In this document: positions 50,077 to 59,177 of the stretch, piece by piece
Layout of the letters: each line of letters begins with the position of its first letter
Numbering within the stretch: position 1 is the first letter of the stretch
Source of the DNA: an uncultured bacterium
Lineage (GTDB): Bacteria > Bacteroidota > Bacteroidia > Bacteroidales > UBA932
Assembly: GCA_949300025.1 (NCBI GenBank)
Contig: CASGCS010000003.1
Span: 1-64,000 of the forward strand
DNA length: 64,000 bases
Direction: 5' to 3'
Made by a program: the position numbers and the translations under genes
Notes under the pieces: generated by a model
What the model was told of the DNA's origin: nothing
Seen by the model: the letters and a program-made list of their open reading frames with translations, nothing else
The model's database searches: none

Positions 50077-51957
50077 ATGAGCGATTCTATCAAGCATGAA
50101 TGCGGCATAGCTCTGGTCCGCCTTCTTAAACCCCAGAGTTACTACAAGGAAAAATACAACGATTCACATTACGGGCTGGGCAAACTCTATCTGCTTATGG
50201 AAAAACAGCATAACAGAGGACAGGAGGCTGCAGGACTCGCATGCGTAAAAATAGATGCCGCACCCGGAGAGGAGTATATTTTCAGAGAGAGGCATCTCGG
50301 GACAAATGCCATAACCGAGTGTTTCGATGCCGTAAACAGAGCCATTGAAGAAGATTCACATGCACAGTCACGGAAGATGCCATACACTGGCGAAATATAT
50401 CTCGGACATCTAAGGTACAGCACTACCGGCCGTTCCGGAATATCATATGTGCATCCATTTCTGAGGCGGAACAACTGGAGATGCAGGAACCTCTGCATAG
50501 CGGGAAATTTCAACCTAACCAATGTAGAGGAGTTGATGGAGCATGTGGTAAGGGAGGGACAGCATCCGCGCAGCGATGCCGACATGTTCATAATGCTGGA
50601 ACAGATGGGATACCTGCTGGACGCCCACCATACAAGCCTCTACAACGAGTTCACGGGAAAGGGCTATTCAGGAAAGGAACTCAACGACAAGATAGAGGAA
50701 AACCTTAAAATGGAACAAATCATAGAGGATGCCTCCCGTCTGTGGGACGGCGGATTCTGCATAATCGGAGCTACTGGCAGCGGTGACTGCTTTGTATTCA
50801 GAGACAAATGGGGTATAAGACCTTGCTTTTACTATCTCGATGGAGAAATTGCGGTAGTCGCCTCTGAACGTGCTGTCATTCAGACTGTGATGAATGTAGA
50901 ATATGAGTCGGTGAAGGAGCTGCAGCCGGCAGAGGCTCTGATTATAGGGAAAGAGGGCAAGGTTTCGTTCCACACCATAGCCAAAACCGGGAACATCACC
51001 CCCTGTTCATTCGAAAGAATCTATTTTTCGCGCGGAAGCGACGCAGACATCTACCGTGAACGTAAAGAACTTGGAAAGGCGCTGGTACCCCAAATTCTTG
51101 ATAAAATATCGTACGACCTTGACAACAGCGTATTCTCATTCATTCCCAACACGGCAGAAGTTGCATACCTGGGCATGATGGACGGGCTGAACGAATATCT
51201 CGACAGGAAAAAGCTCGAGAGAATTCTCTCGCTTGATGAAAATTGCAGCAAAACCGCCCGTGAAAGCGCTGTCAGTGAAATTCTTGCACACAAGGTGCGC
51301 AGTGAAAAGCTAGCCATAAAGGATATAAAACTGAGAACGTTCATCACCGAGAGTGCAAACAGGAATGACCTTGCCGCACATGTATACGATATAACTTATG
51401 GCAGCATAAGGCCCCACAAAGACACCATTGTCGTAATAGATGACAGCATAGTGCGCGGGACAACCCTGAGACAGAGTATAATAAAGATATTGGGCAGACT
51501 GCATCCCAAAAGAATCGTAGTGGTATCATCTTCTCCCCAGATCAGATATCCGGACTGTTACGGCATAGACATGAGCCGCATGGAAGAGTTCATAGCCTTC
51601 AATGCAGCCATGAAACTGCTTGAAGAGCGCAAGATGTGGGATATTGCCGTCGAAACATACAGAAAGTGTAAAAGAGCGGTAACCTCACATCAGGAGAGCG
51701 TAAATTACGTAAAGGAGATTTACGAACCATTCAGCGAGAGCGAAATTTCTGAAAAAATTGCCGAAATGGTCACTCCTGAAGGTCTGGAGTGCCAAATCGG
51801 CATAATTTATCAAAGTGTGGAAAATCTGCACAAGGCCTGCGGCAGAAACAGCGGGGACTGGTATTTCTCCGGAAACTATCCCACCCCGGGCGGCACCCGG
51901 ATTGCAAACATGGCCTATGTCAAATATTTTGAAGCAGCGAACCCTACTCTAAAATAA
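50077..51957 (+). CDS. Long-form amidophosphoribosyltransferase-like protein (PurF family)
   Basis: 626 residues against about 470-505 for standard PurF. An N-terminal class II glutamine amidotransferase has its cysteine at position 9 (HECGIAL), implying removal of an eight-residue propeptide, followed by HNRGQEAAG. The PRPP loop is intact: DTIVVIDDSIVRGTTLRQS near 449-467. Extra length lies between the two domains (about 300-420). This long form is common in Bacteroidales. It may make phosphoribosylamine for purines, or be a paralogue with another acceptor; the other pur genes are not here. Confidence 0.85.
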   Translation: MSDSIKHECGIALVRLLKPQSYYKEKYNDSHYGLGKLYLLMEKQHNRGQEAAGLACVKIDAAPGEEYIFRERHLGTNAITECFDAVNRAIEEDSHAQSRKMPYTGEIYLGHLRYSTTGRSGISYVHPFLRRNNWRCRNLCIAGNFNLTNVEELMEHVVREGQHPRSDADMFIMLEQMGYLLDAHHTSLYNEFTGKGYSGKELNDKIEENLKMEQIIEDASRLWDGGFCIIGATGSGDCFVFRDKWGIRPCFYYLDGEIAVVASERAVIQTVMNVEYESVKELQPAEALIIGKEGKVSFHTIAKTGNITPCSFERIYFSRGSDADIYRERKELGKALVPQILDKISYDLDNSVFSFIPNTAEVAYLGMMDGLNEYLDRKKLERILSLDENCSKTARESAVSEILAHKVRSEKLAIKDIKLRTFITESANRNDLAAHVYDITYGSIRPHKDTIVVIDDSIVRGTTLRQSIIKILGRLHPKRIVVVSSSPQIRYPDCYGIDMSRMEEFIAFNAAMKLLEERKMWDIAVETYRKCKRAVTSHQESVNYVKEIYEPFSESEISEKIAEMVTPEGLECQIGIIYQSVENLHKACGRNSGDWYFSGNYPTPGGTRIANMAYVKYFEAANPTLK

Positions 51958-53962
51958 CCATTTCATCGAGCAGATATCCGGCATCCGCCACCTTGTCTAT
52001 GATAAAGAGTGCATAACGGATATCGAGTGCTATGTTCCTGCACAAATCAGGGTCGAAGACAATATCGCTCATGGTCCCCTCCCATACCCTGTCGAAGTTG
52101 ACTCCAATGAGGTTTCCTTCCGCATCAAGTACAGGGCTGCCTGAATTGCCGCCAGTGGTATGGTTTGTCGCGATAAAGCAGACCGGTACGGTGCCGTTCT
52201 CTTCCCAGCGGCCGAAATCCTTGGCGGCATATATCTCTCTGAGTTTTTGAGGCACGTTGTAATCGAATATCTCCGGATTGTCCTTCTCCATAATGCCGTC
52301 AAGCGTTGAGAAAGGTCTGTAGTAGACAGCATCCGCAGGGGCATAACCTTTAATACAGCCGTAAGCGATTCTAAGGGTGGAGTTTGCATCTGGATAAAAC
52401 ACCTTGCCTGTTCCCCTCTCCCTTGCGAATTCCATCTGCCCGCGCATATATTTTCTGTACAGCATGTTTATCTCTCTGTTCAATGAATCCAATCGGGGCC
52501 TTACCGTACTGTTGTAGAATGCGTTCGTGGCCATGTAGAATTCCCTGGCCAGCGAAAGCGAATCGTTGTCGTAAATTGCATCGGCCAGTTTTTCAATGGA
52601 ACCTGCCGTGGCGACCTTCTCCTTGAAATAGGGAGATTTGTAACTCTCATCTATATCCTTGTCATATTCGTTCATCAGGGCTATGAACGTAGCCTTGTCG
52701 ATAGGTTTGTAGTAATTTTTATAGAAAAGGGCTGAATCACTGCCGTCACCCGCTGCAAAAAAGAGAAACTCCGGAGCATTCAGCGCCTCGTACTGATAAT
52801 CCCTGACCAGGGAGAGTTCCTCCGCCTGCGAATAGAGGTCTGCAAACCGTCCGGTTATTCCGTCATATTCGGGCTTCCCTTTTGCCCACTCTGCAAACTC
52901 CTTTTCATAATTGCGCTTGTTTGCAACAGTATTCATCTTCAATATTCCCTTCATCTCTCCCTGCCACTTCTTCCATGAATTTGCAACGTCTGCATTTTTT
53001 GACGAGTACTGTATCCTGACAGCGTCGCTTCTGTCCATCTGACTCTCCATTATGTCAAGGCGAATTGTCCTGAGTTTTATCTTTTTCGGATTGGAGACAT
53101 TTGCAATGTAATCTACAGCCTGCGAGGTTACATATTCAGACGTTCTGCCCGGATAACCGTATACAAGGGTAAAGTCGCCTTCCGCAATGCCAGCCGCATT
53201 TATTTTGAAAAAGCGTTTAGGCCTGTAGGGCACATTGTCGGGAGAATATGGCGCAGGCTCGTTGTTACGGTCTGCATAGACCCTGAACAGCGAAAAGTCT
53301 CCGGTATGGCGGGGCCACATCCAGTTGTCCGTATCACCTCCGAACTTGCCTATTGAAGAGGGAGGTGCACCTACCAGCCTTACATCTGTAAACACCTTAT
53401 ATACATATACAAAGTATTGATTCCCATAATAGAGCGGAGCCACTCTGGCCTTTATCCCCTTGCCTTTCCTTTCGATTCTGGAGACTATGCGCCTGCTGTT
53501 GTCTGCTATAAGTTTTTCTCTCTGCTCCTCGCTCATGCTTTCGGAATATCCGGAGAGCACCTTCTTTGTCACATCTTCCATATACTCCAGAAATGCAACG
53601 TAAAGGTCGGGATTAGGCAGTTCCTCATCCCTTTTCATGGCCCAGAAGCCATCTTTCAGATAGTCGTGCTCCACCGAACTGTGATATTGTATCTGGTCAT
53701 ATCCGCAATGGTGGTTGGTAATGAGCAGCCCCTCGCCGGAAATCATCTCTCCCGTACATCCGCCGTTGAAATGGACTATCGCATCCTTGAGCGAAGAGGA
53801 ATTCATGCTGTAAAGATCTTCCGCCGAAAGACGGAACCCCTTGCTTCGCATCTCTTCTATCTTCTGCTGTATATAACTCGGCACCCACATTCCTTCATCG
53901 GCGCGTAGAGGATGGAGCATCATAACGGAAATTAAGAAAAACAATACTCTTTTAATATTCAT
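51944..53962 (-). CDS. S46 family dipeptidyl peptidase, DPP11-type (Asp/Glu-specific)
   Basis: 672 residues from the ATG at 53962 (MNIKRVLFFLISVMML signal peptide). Chymotrypsin-like fold with inserted helices: histidine in TNHHCGYDQIQ, serine S607 in GGNSGSPVL. Arg625 in VNFDRVWEG lies 18 residues after the serine, the spacing of R673/S655 in P. gingivalis DPP11, where Arg selects Asp/Glu at P1; DPP7 has Gly there. It feeds peptide fermentation from the periplasm. Its 3' end overlaps the convergent PurF-like gene by 14 bases. Confidence 0.92.
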   Translation of the reverse strand: MNIKRVLFFLISVMMLHPLRADEGMWVPSYIQQKIEEMRSKGFRLSAEDLYSMNSSSLKDAIVHFNGGCTGEMISGEGLLITNHHCGYDQIQYHSSVEHDYLKDGFWAMKRDEELPNPDLYVAFLEYMEDVTKKVLSGYSESMSEEQREKLIADNSRRIVSRIERKGKGIKARVAPLYYGNQYFVYVYKVFTDVRLVGAPPSSIGKFGGDTDNWMWPRHTGDFSLFRVYADRNNEPAPYSPDNVPYRPKRFFKINAAGIAEGDFTLVYGYPGRTSEYVTSQAVDYIANVSNPKKIKLRTIRLDIMESQMDRSDAVRIQYSSKNADVANSWKKWQGEMKGILKMNTVANKRNYEKEFAEWAKGKPEYDGITGRFADLYSQAEELSLVRDYQYEALNAPEFLFFAAGDGSDSALFYKNYYKPIDKATFIALMNEYDKDIDESYKSPYFKEKVATAGSIEKLADAIYDNDSLSLAREFYMATNAFYNSTVRPRLDSLNREINMLYRKYMRGQMEFARERGTGKVFYPDANSTLRIAYGCIKGYAPADAVYYRPFSTLDGIMEKDNPEIFDYNVPQKLREIYAAKDFGRWEENGTVPVCFIATNHTTGGNSGSPVLDAEGNLIGVNFDRVWEGTMSDIVFDPDLCRNIALDIRYALFIIDKVADAGYLLDEMVILE

Positions 53963-54015
53963 AATCTTCACTTTTATATAACAAATGTACAAAAAAGTTT
54001 TATTATTTTTGGCGT

Positions 54016-55131
54016 ATGAATAAACTGGCAAGATATATTATCATCTGTGCAGTCTGCGCCATAGTCATTTTTCTGGTGTGGTATTTCAGTTCCATTCTAA
54101 CCTCCATACTCGTAGCAGCCGTGCTTTCTCTCATAGGGAAACCTCTCATGAATTTTCTCTCAAGGGTGAGAATATGGAAGTTCCACCTCGGGAACTCTCT
54201 CTCTGCACTCATTACGCTTATTTTCATAGGAGGCCTCTTCTCCATGCTCATCATATTCATAATTCCGCTCATTGGCAGGATTATAACGGAAATGAGCAAC
54301 ATCAATTTCGACGAAATACATCAGAAGCTCTCCATTCCGCTCATGAAGTACAACATAATGCTCCACAACCTCTTTCCCACAATGGATCCTTCCGTTACAT
54401 TGGAATCCATGCTTATGGAGCAACTCAAGGGCATATTGAGTTTCGACCTTTTCACAGACGCATTCAGTTCGGTCACGACTTTCCTGGCCCACTTCGTGGT
54501 ATCTGCGTTTACGATAATATTTGTCACCTTTTTCTTCCTTAAAGACAACAACACCTTCACGAACATGATTCTGGCTGTTGTACCCACCAGATACGAAGAG
54601 AACACTAAGAGAGCGCTTGAGAGCATCTACAACCTGCTGGTCAGATACTTTACCGGAATATGCATAGAGGCGTTCTTCATTACGGTGCTTAACACGCTTG
54701 GGCTTCACTTTATAGGAGGCGTCTCCCTGCAGCTTGCACTAGTGCTGGCCTTCCTTTCAGGCGTACTCAACGTAATCCCATACATAGGCCCCATACTGGC
54801 CGGTGCAATAGGGACAATCATAGGCATAATCTCACACCTGGGAGGAGTTTCCGACCCTGTGATAGGCTCGCTCTTCATAAAACTCGTACTGATATTCTTT
54901 GTAACCCACATGATAGATGTCTTCCTTTTCCAGCCGTACATCTATTCCAACAGCGTAAAGGCACATCCACTGGAGATTTTCATAGTTATACTTCTTGCAG
55001 GAAACATTGCCGGAATTCTGGGAATGCTCGTGGCGATTCCCGCATATACTGTACTGCGAGTCTTTGCAAAGGAGTTCTTCTCCAATTTCAAGGTGGTGCA
55101 GAAACTCACAGATAAAATGACAACCTCCTGA
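54016..55131 (+). CDS. AI-2E family transporter (PerM/TqsA-type permease)
   Basis: 371 residues with seven to eight membrane segments. Family features include the first helix pair (VLSLIGKPLMNFLSRV), FFLKDNNTF, and GVLNVIPYIGPILAGAIG near residue 252-269. Members have been linked to AI-2 export, Na+/H+ antiport or polysaccharide export; no specific role can be read. It starts 53 bases from the divergent S46 peptidase start. Confidence 0.9.
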   Translation: MNKLARYIIICAVCAIVIFLVWYFSSILTSILVAAVLSLIGKPLMNFLSRVRIWKFHLGNSLSALITLIFIGGLFSMLIIFIIPLIGRIITEMSNINFDEIHQKLSIPLMKYNIMLHNLFPTMDPSVTLESMLMEQLKGILSFDLFTDAFSSVTTFLAHFVVSAFTIIFVTFFFLKDNNTFTNMILAVVPTRYEENTKRALESIYNLLVRYFTGICIEAFFITVLNTLGLHFIGGVSLQLALVLAFLSGVLNVIPYIGPILAGAIGTIIGIISHLGGVSDPVIGSLFIKLVLIFFVTHMIDVFLFQPYIYSNSVKAHPLEIFIVILLAGNIAGILGMLVAIPAYTVLRVFAKEFFSNFKVVQKLTDKMTTS

Positions 55132-55183
55132 TTCCTCCCGAGCAGGAGCAGGGAGTTCAACATGAAACGACAACAGACAAAAT

Positions 55184-55210
55184 CGGGCGGCACAACTCTT
55201 GCGCCGCCCG
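55184..55210 (-). terminator. Terminator of the TPR protein gene
   Basis: CGGGCGGC pairs with GCCGCCCG around an 11-base loop, followed on the minus strand by ATTTTGTCTGTT. On the plus strand the tail is poor in T, so it mainly serves the leftward gene. Confidence 0.7.
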
Positions 55211-55240
55211 CTGTCATTTACGGTTTAAACAGAGAATCTT

Positions 55241-56542
55241 CTAGTTTCCCAGGAAACTGTTGTATTTCTCGTAATTAGCCCTGTACTCTTCACTCTTGTC
55301 ACGGAAGCGGAAATAGATATTCTTCAAAACTTCTGCAACATAGGCCTGCAGTTCAGGATCCTCTGTAAGGGTGAATGATTTCTCCAACGGAGCGATTGCA
55401 CTCATCAATGCAGCGTCGAGCTGTTCGAGAAGTGCATTGTATTTAGCATCATCCATCTCCATGTTTGCCTCTTCCTGAATATCCACAGCCATATCATAAT
55501 ATGTCTTGCCTGCGCTGAAAGGGCCCCAGAAGTATGTAGGGTCTACTTCGCTTGCTTTGTTGTATGAAGCAATGGCTTTCTCATAATCGTTGAGTTTTAC
55601 GTAAACGTTGCCCTCTGCGTAATAGAGACTTGCATTTTCAGGCTCATTCTCCTGCGCAGTCTTGAGCAGTTCAAACAGTTTGGTGGGCTCGTCGCCTGTC
55701 TCCATGTACATGTTGATAAGCGCCACGAGGATACCTTGGTTTACAGGATATTTTGCAAAACCGGCATTCAGGAGTTCCATAGCCTTTACAGTATCTTTTC
55801 CCTTCTTGTAGTTTTCCGCAAGGGCGGCATAAACGTCACCGTTTTCATCATATCCGATTTCTATACATTTTGTAAGGTACTCGATAGCCCTGGCATCATC
55901 ACCTGCCAATGAGGCTGTCACTGCAGTATAGTAGATCATCACGCTGTCTACCATGTTGATAAGGGGATGAGATGCTATCTCGACTGACTTGCCGAACATT
56001 TCAGACGCCTCGGCATTGTCGCCCCGTGTATAGAAAGACATGCCCTCGTTTACATAACGGTTCTGGATACCCTTGAGAGATTCTGCGATAACTTTTGCCT
56101 GAGAACCTTTCTCGTCGAGCTCGTATGCCTTGTTGAAAGCATCGTATGAGAGAACCAGCATATCTTCGTCAAGAACGGGCTTCTTGACATCCCATGCCAC
56201 AAGTGTTCCGTTTTCATCAAAATAGAGATCCTTGTCATTGTAGCTCTCCACGTTGAAGGTCCTTCCTGCTGCCTCTACGATATTTGTAGAGAGCACCTGC
56301 TGGCCTTTCAGCATAAGATGCACCTCCATCTGGCTTGCGCCCTGCCATACTCCGGAGATAGGAACATCGAAACATTCAGTGTAAGCAGTACCCAATTTAA
56401 CCCAGCTTGCAGGATTGGAAGCCTTTTTGGGATTCTGCGTTTCACTCTTTGCCTTATCTAAAGCTTTGAGTGCCGCCTCGCTCTGCGCATACGACGATGC
56501 AACAAACAGCGACATTACCAATGTGATAAAAATTTTTCTCAT
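55241..56542 (-). CDS. Exported tetratricopeptide-repeat protein
   Basis: 433 residues with a signal peptide (KIFITLVMSLFVASSYAQ). At least four TPR units lie after residue 165: RYVNEGMSFYTRGDNAEA, IYYTAVTASLAGDDARAIEYL, VYAALAENYKKGKDTVKAM and LYYAEGNVYVKLNDYEKAIASY. Its location 27 bases after gyrA on the same strand suggests read-through from that gene. Function is unknown; an envelope scaffold is likely. Confidence 0.85.
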   Translation of the reverse strand: MRKIFITLVMSLFVASSYAQSEAALKALDKAKSETQNPKKASNPASWVKLGTAYTECFDVPISGVWQGASQMEVHLMLKGQQVLSTNIVEAAGRTFNVESYNDKDLYFDENGTLVAWDVKKPVLDEDMLVLSYDAFNKAYELDEKGSQAKVIAESLKGIQNRYVNEGMSFYTRGDNAEASEMFGKSVEIASHPLINMVDSVMIYYTAVTASLAGDDARAIEYLTKCIEIGYDENGDVYAALAENYKKGKDTVKAMELLNAGFAKYPVNQGILVALINMYMETGDEPTKLFELLKTAQENEPENASLYYAEGNVYVKLNDYEKAIASYNKASEVDPTYFWGPFSAGKTYYDMAVDIQEEANMEMDDAKYNALLEQLDAALMSAIAPLEKSFTLTEDPELQAYVAEVLKNIYFRFRDKSEEYRANYEKYNSFLGN

Positions 56543-56569
56543 AATATTGATATTAGGGATTATTAATTT

Positions 56570-59068
56570 TTAACTTTCATTTTCTTCACTTTTCTCTTCA
56601 CTCTTGTTTACAGCACACACTGCCGCAATACTGTCGCCCTCCCTTATGTTGATGAGCTTCACACCCTGTGTCGCACGGCCGGCTTCCCTGATGTCCGACA
56701 CGGCAAGACGTATTGTTATGCCGGACTTGTTTATAATCATCAGGTCATTCTCATTGCTGACAGACTTGAGGGCAACAAGTTTTCCGGTCTTCTCGGTAAT
56801 GTTGATGGTCTTGACTCCCTTGCCTCCCCTGCTTGTTATCCTGTAATCTTCCAGCGGAGATTTTTTACCGTATCCATGTTCGCTTACAACCAGGACTGTA
56901 CGTCCGTTTTCCATATTGTCAGCATCATTCTGTCCGACAGAAATCATGCCAACAACTTCATCGTCGTCTTCAAGGGATATGCCTCTTACCCCGGCAGCGG
57001 TCCTGCCTATCGGACGGCAGTCCTTCTCATTGAATCTTACGCATTTACCGTTTTTGCCCGCCATGAGTATCTGACAATTGCCGTCTGTAAGGATTGCCTC
57101 CAGCAGCTCGTCACCCTCCTTGACGGTAATTGCATTCACGCCGTTTACACGAGGGCGTGAATAGGCCTCGAGGGTCGTTTTCTTCACTATGCCCCTCTTT
57201 GTGCCAAGCACAATGAAATTGTTGTTTATATACTCCTCATCTTTCAGATTCTTCACATTCAGATAGGCACACACCTTGTCTTCGGGCTCTATGTTTATGA
57301 CGTTCTGTATTGCACGCCCCTTGGAAGCCTTCGCCCCTTCCGGAATTTCATAGACCTTCAGCCAGTAACACTTGCCGTTCTTTGTAAAGAAGAGCATTGT
57401 GCTGTGCATGTTTGCAACATATATATGCTCGATAAAATCCTCGTCCCTTGTGGTGGAGCCTTTCGCTCCCACTCCGCCCCTGTTCTGCAGTCTGTATTCT
57501 GAAAGCGGGGTTCTCTTTATGTAGCCCATATGGGAAATGGTTATGACCACATCTTCGTTGGGATAGAAATCTTCCGGATTGAATTCATCCGCAGAAAGTT
57601 CGATATTCGTTCTTCTCTCATCGCCGAACTTGGATTTGAGCTGCTCCATCTCCTCGCAGATAATATCCATCTGAAGTTCCTGGCTTCCGAGTATGTCCTT
57701 CAACCTTTTGATTCTTGCCATAAGTTCATCGTACTCGTTCCTGAGCTTTACTCTCTCGAGTCCCGCCAGCTGCCTGAGCCTCATCTCCACTATTGCGGAA
57801 GCCTGTGCGTCAGTGAAGCCGAACCTGCCGGCAAGCGTGGATTTGGCCTCCTCTACAGATTGTGAATTTCTGATTATGGATATAACCTCGTCTATGAAAT
57901 CCAGAGCCTTGAGCAGACCCTCCAGAATATGGGCACGTGCCTCGGCCTTCTTGAGTTCGAACTCTGCCCTTCTCACTATTACGTTGTGACGGTGCCTTAC
58001 AAAATATTTGATAAGCTGTATAAGATTCAGAAGACGCGGGCGTCCGTCTACAAGCGCGATATTGTTTACCGAAAACGTAGACTGGAGCTGGGTATACTTG
58101 TAAAGCATGTTAAGCACCACGTTTGCAACTGCCCCCATTTTCAGTTTGATGACAATGCGCATTCCGTTGCGGTCGCTCTCGTCATTGACAAAGGCGATGC
58201 CGTCTATCTTCTTGCTTTCTACCAACCTTGCGATATTCTCAATCAGTTCCTTCTTGTTGACCATATAAGGAATCTCGTGAACCACAATCGATTCGCGGCC
58301 ACTCTTGGGGCTCACTTCTATCTCGCTCCTGGCCCTTATCACTATTCTGCCGCGACCGGTTTCAAACGCCTCCCTTATGCCTTGTGTTCCGAGAATCGTA
58401 CCTCCGGTCGGGAAATCAGGCCCCTTGACATATTTGAGAAGTTCAGCCACCGATATTTCAGGATTCCTTATATAAGCGATTATGGCATCGCAAATCTCGT
58501 TCAGGTTATGCGGAGCCATGTTCGTAGCCATACCTACGGCAATGCCCGACGCTCCGTTAAGCAGAAGCAGCGGGGCCTTTGCCGGCAGCACCACAGGCTC
58601 GCGCAAAGTATCGTCGAAATTGTTTACGAAATCTACGGTATCCTTGTCAAGATCAAGAAGAATTTCCTCTGTAAGCGCGCTGACTCTCGCTTCCGTGTAA
58701 CGCATGGCCGCTGCAGAGTAACCGTCGATTGAACCGAAGTTGCCCTGTCCGTCCACAAGTTTATACCTCAGGCTCCAGTCCTGCGCCATGCGGACCATGG
58801 TCTCATATATGCTCGAATCACCGTGCGGATGATACTTACCCATGACTTCTCCCACGATACGCGCCGATTTTTTTGTCTGCCCCGTAGAGGTCAATCCCAA
58901 CTCGCTCATTCCGAACAACACTCTTCTCTGAACAGGTTTCAGACCGTCACGCACATCTGGAAGGGCTCTGGACACAATTACAGACATCGAGTAATCTATG
59001 TAAGCACTCTTCATCTGATCCTCAATGTTGATTCTTTGTATCCTTCCTGTTGTTTCTTCTAATTCCAT
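56570..59068 (-). CDS. gyrA: DNA gyrase subunit A
   Basis: 832 residues from the ATG at 59068 ([11 protein letters not shown]). The active-site tyrosine is in [12 protein letters not shown] (about residue 122). The quinolone region reads [18 protein letters not shown]: the position equal to E. coli Ser83 is Ser and that equal to Asp87 is Glu, so no obvious resistance change. The six-bladed C-terminal domain includes the gyrase box-like [11 protein letters not shown]. It is divergent from clpC. Confidence 0.96.
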   Translation of the reverse strand: MELEETTGRIQRINIEDQMKSAYIDYSMSVIVSRALPDVRDGLKPVQRRVLFGMSELGLTSTGQTKKSARIVGEVMGKYHPHGDSSIYETMVRMAQDWSLRYKLVDGQGNFGSIDGYSAAAMRYTEARVSALTEEILLDLDKDTVDFVNNFDDTLREPVVLPAKAPLLLLNGASGIAVGMATNMAPHNLNEICDAIIAYIRNPEISVAELLKYVKGPDFPTGGTILGTQGIREAFETGRGRIVIRARSEIEVSPKSGRESIVVHEIPYMVNKKELIENIARLVESKKIDGIAFVNDESDRNGMRIVIKLKMGAVANVVLNMLYKYTQLQSTFSVNNIALVDGRPRLLNLIQLIKYFVRHRHNVIVRRAEFELKKAEARAHILEGLLKALDFIDEVISIIRNSQSVEEAKSTLAGRFGFTDAQASAIVEMRLRQLAGLERVKLRNEYDELMARIKRLKDILGSQELQMDIICEEMEQLKSKFGDERRTNIELSADEFNPEDFYPNEDVVITISHMGYIKRTPLSEYRLQNRGGVGAKGSTTRDEDFIEHIYVANMHSTMLFFTKNGKCYWLKVYEIPEGAKASKGRAIQNVINIEPEDKVCAYLNVKNLKDEEYINNNFIVLGTKRGIVKKTTLEAYSRPRVNGVNAITVKEGDELLEAILTDGNCQILMAGKNGKCVRFNEKDCRPIGRTAAGVRGISLEDDDEVVGMISVGQNDADNMENGRTVLVVSEHGYGKKSPLEDYRITSRGGKGVKTINITEKTGKLVALKSVSNENDLMIINKSGITIRLAVSDIREAGRATQGVKLINIREGDSIAAVCAVNKSEEKSEENES

Positions 59069-59103
59069 CAAAAAACTATTAAATTATACTCGAAAAAATC
59101 AAA

Positions 59104-59111
59104 CAAAAATA
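59104..59111 (-). promoter_or_regulatory. -7 box of gyrA
   Basis: TATTTTTG on the minus strand, 35 bases before the gyrA start. For clpC on the other side only a near match TATTTTCG (around 59155) was seen, in the same 109-base divergent gap. Confidence 0.5.
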
Positions 59112-59177
59112 GGACTTTTTTTTGGATTAATAATAAAATTATCGAGGTTTATTACTATTTTCGCAAATAAAAATATT

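Noticed and set aside
56570..59068. Quinolone-resistance mutation in gyrA
   Set aside because: The Ser83-equivalent is Ser, and Glu at the 87-equivalent is an acidic residue probably normal for this group; no resistance change is evident.
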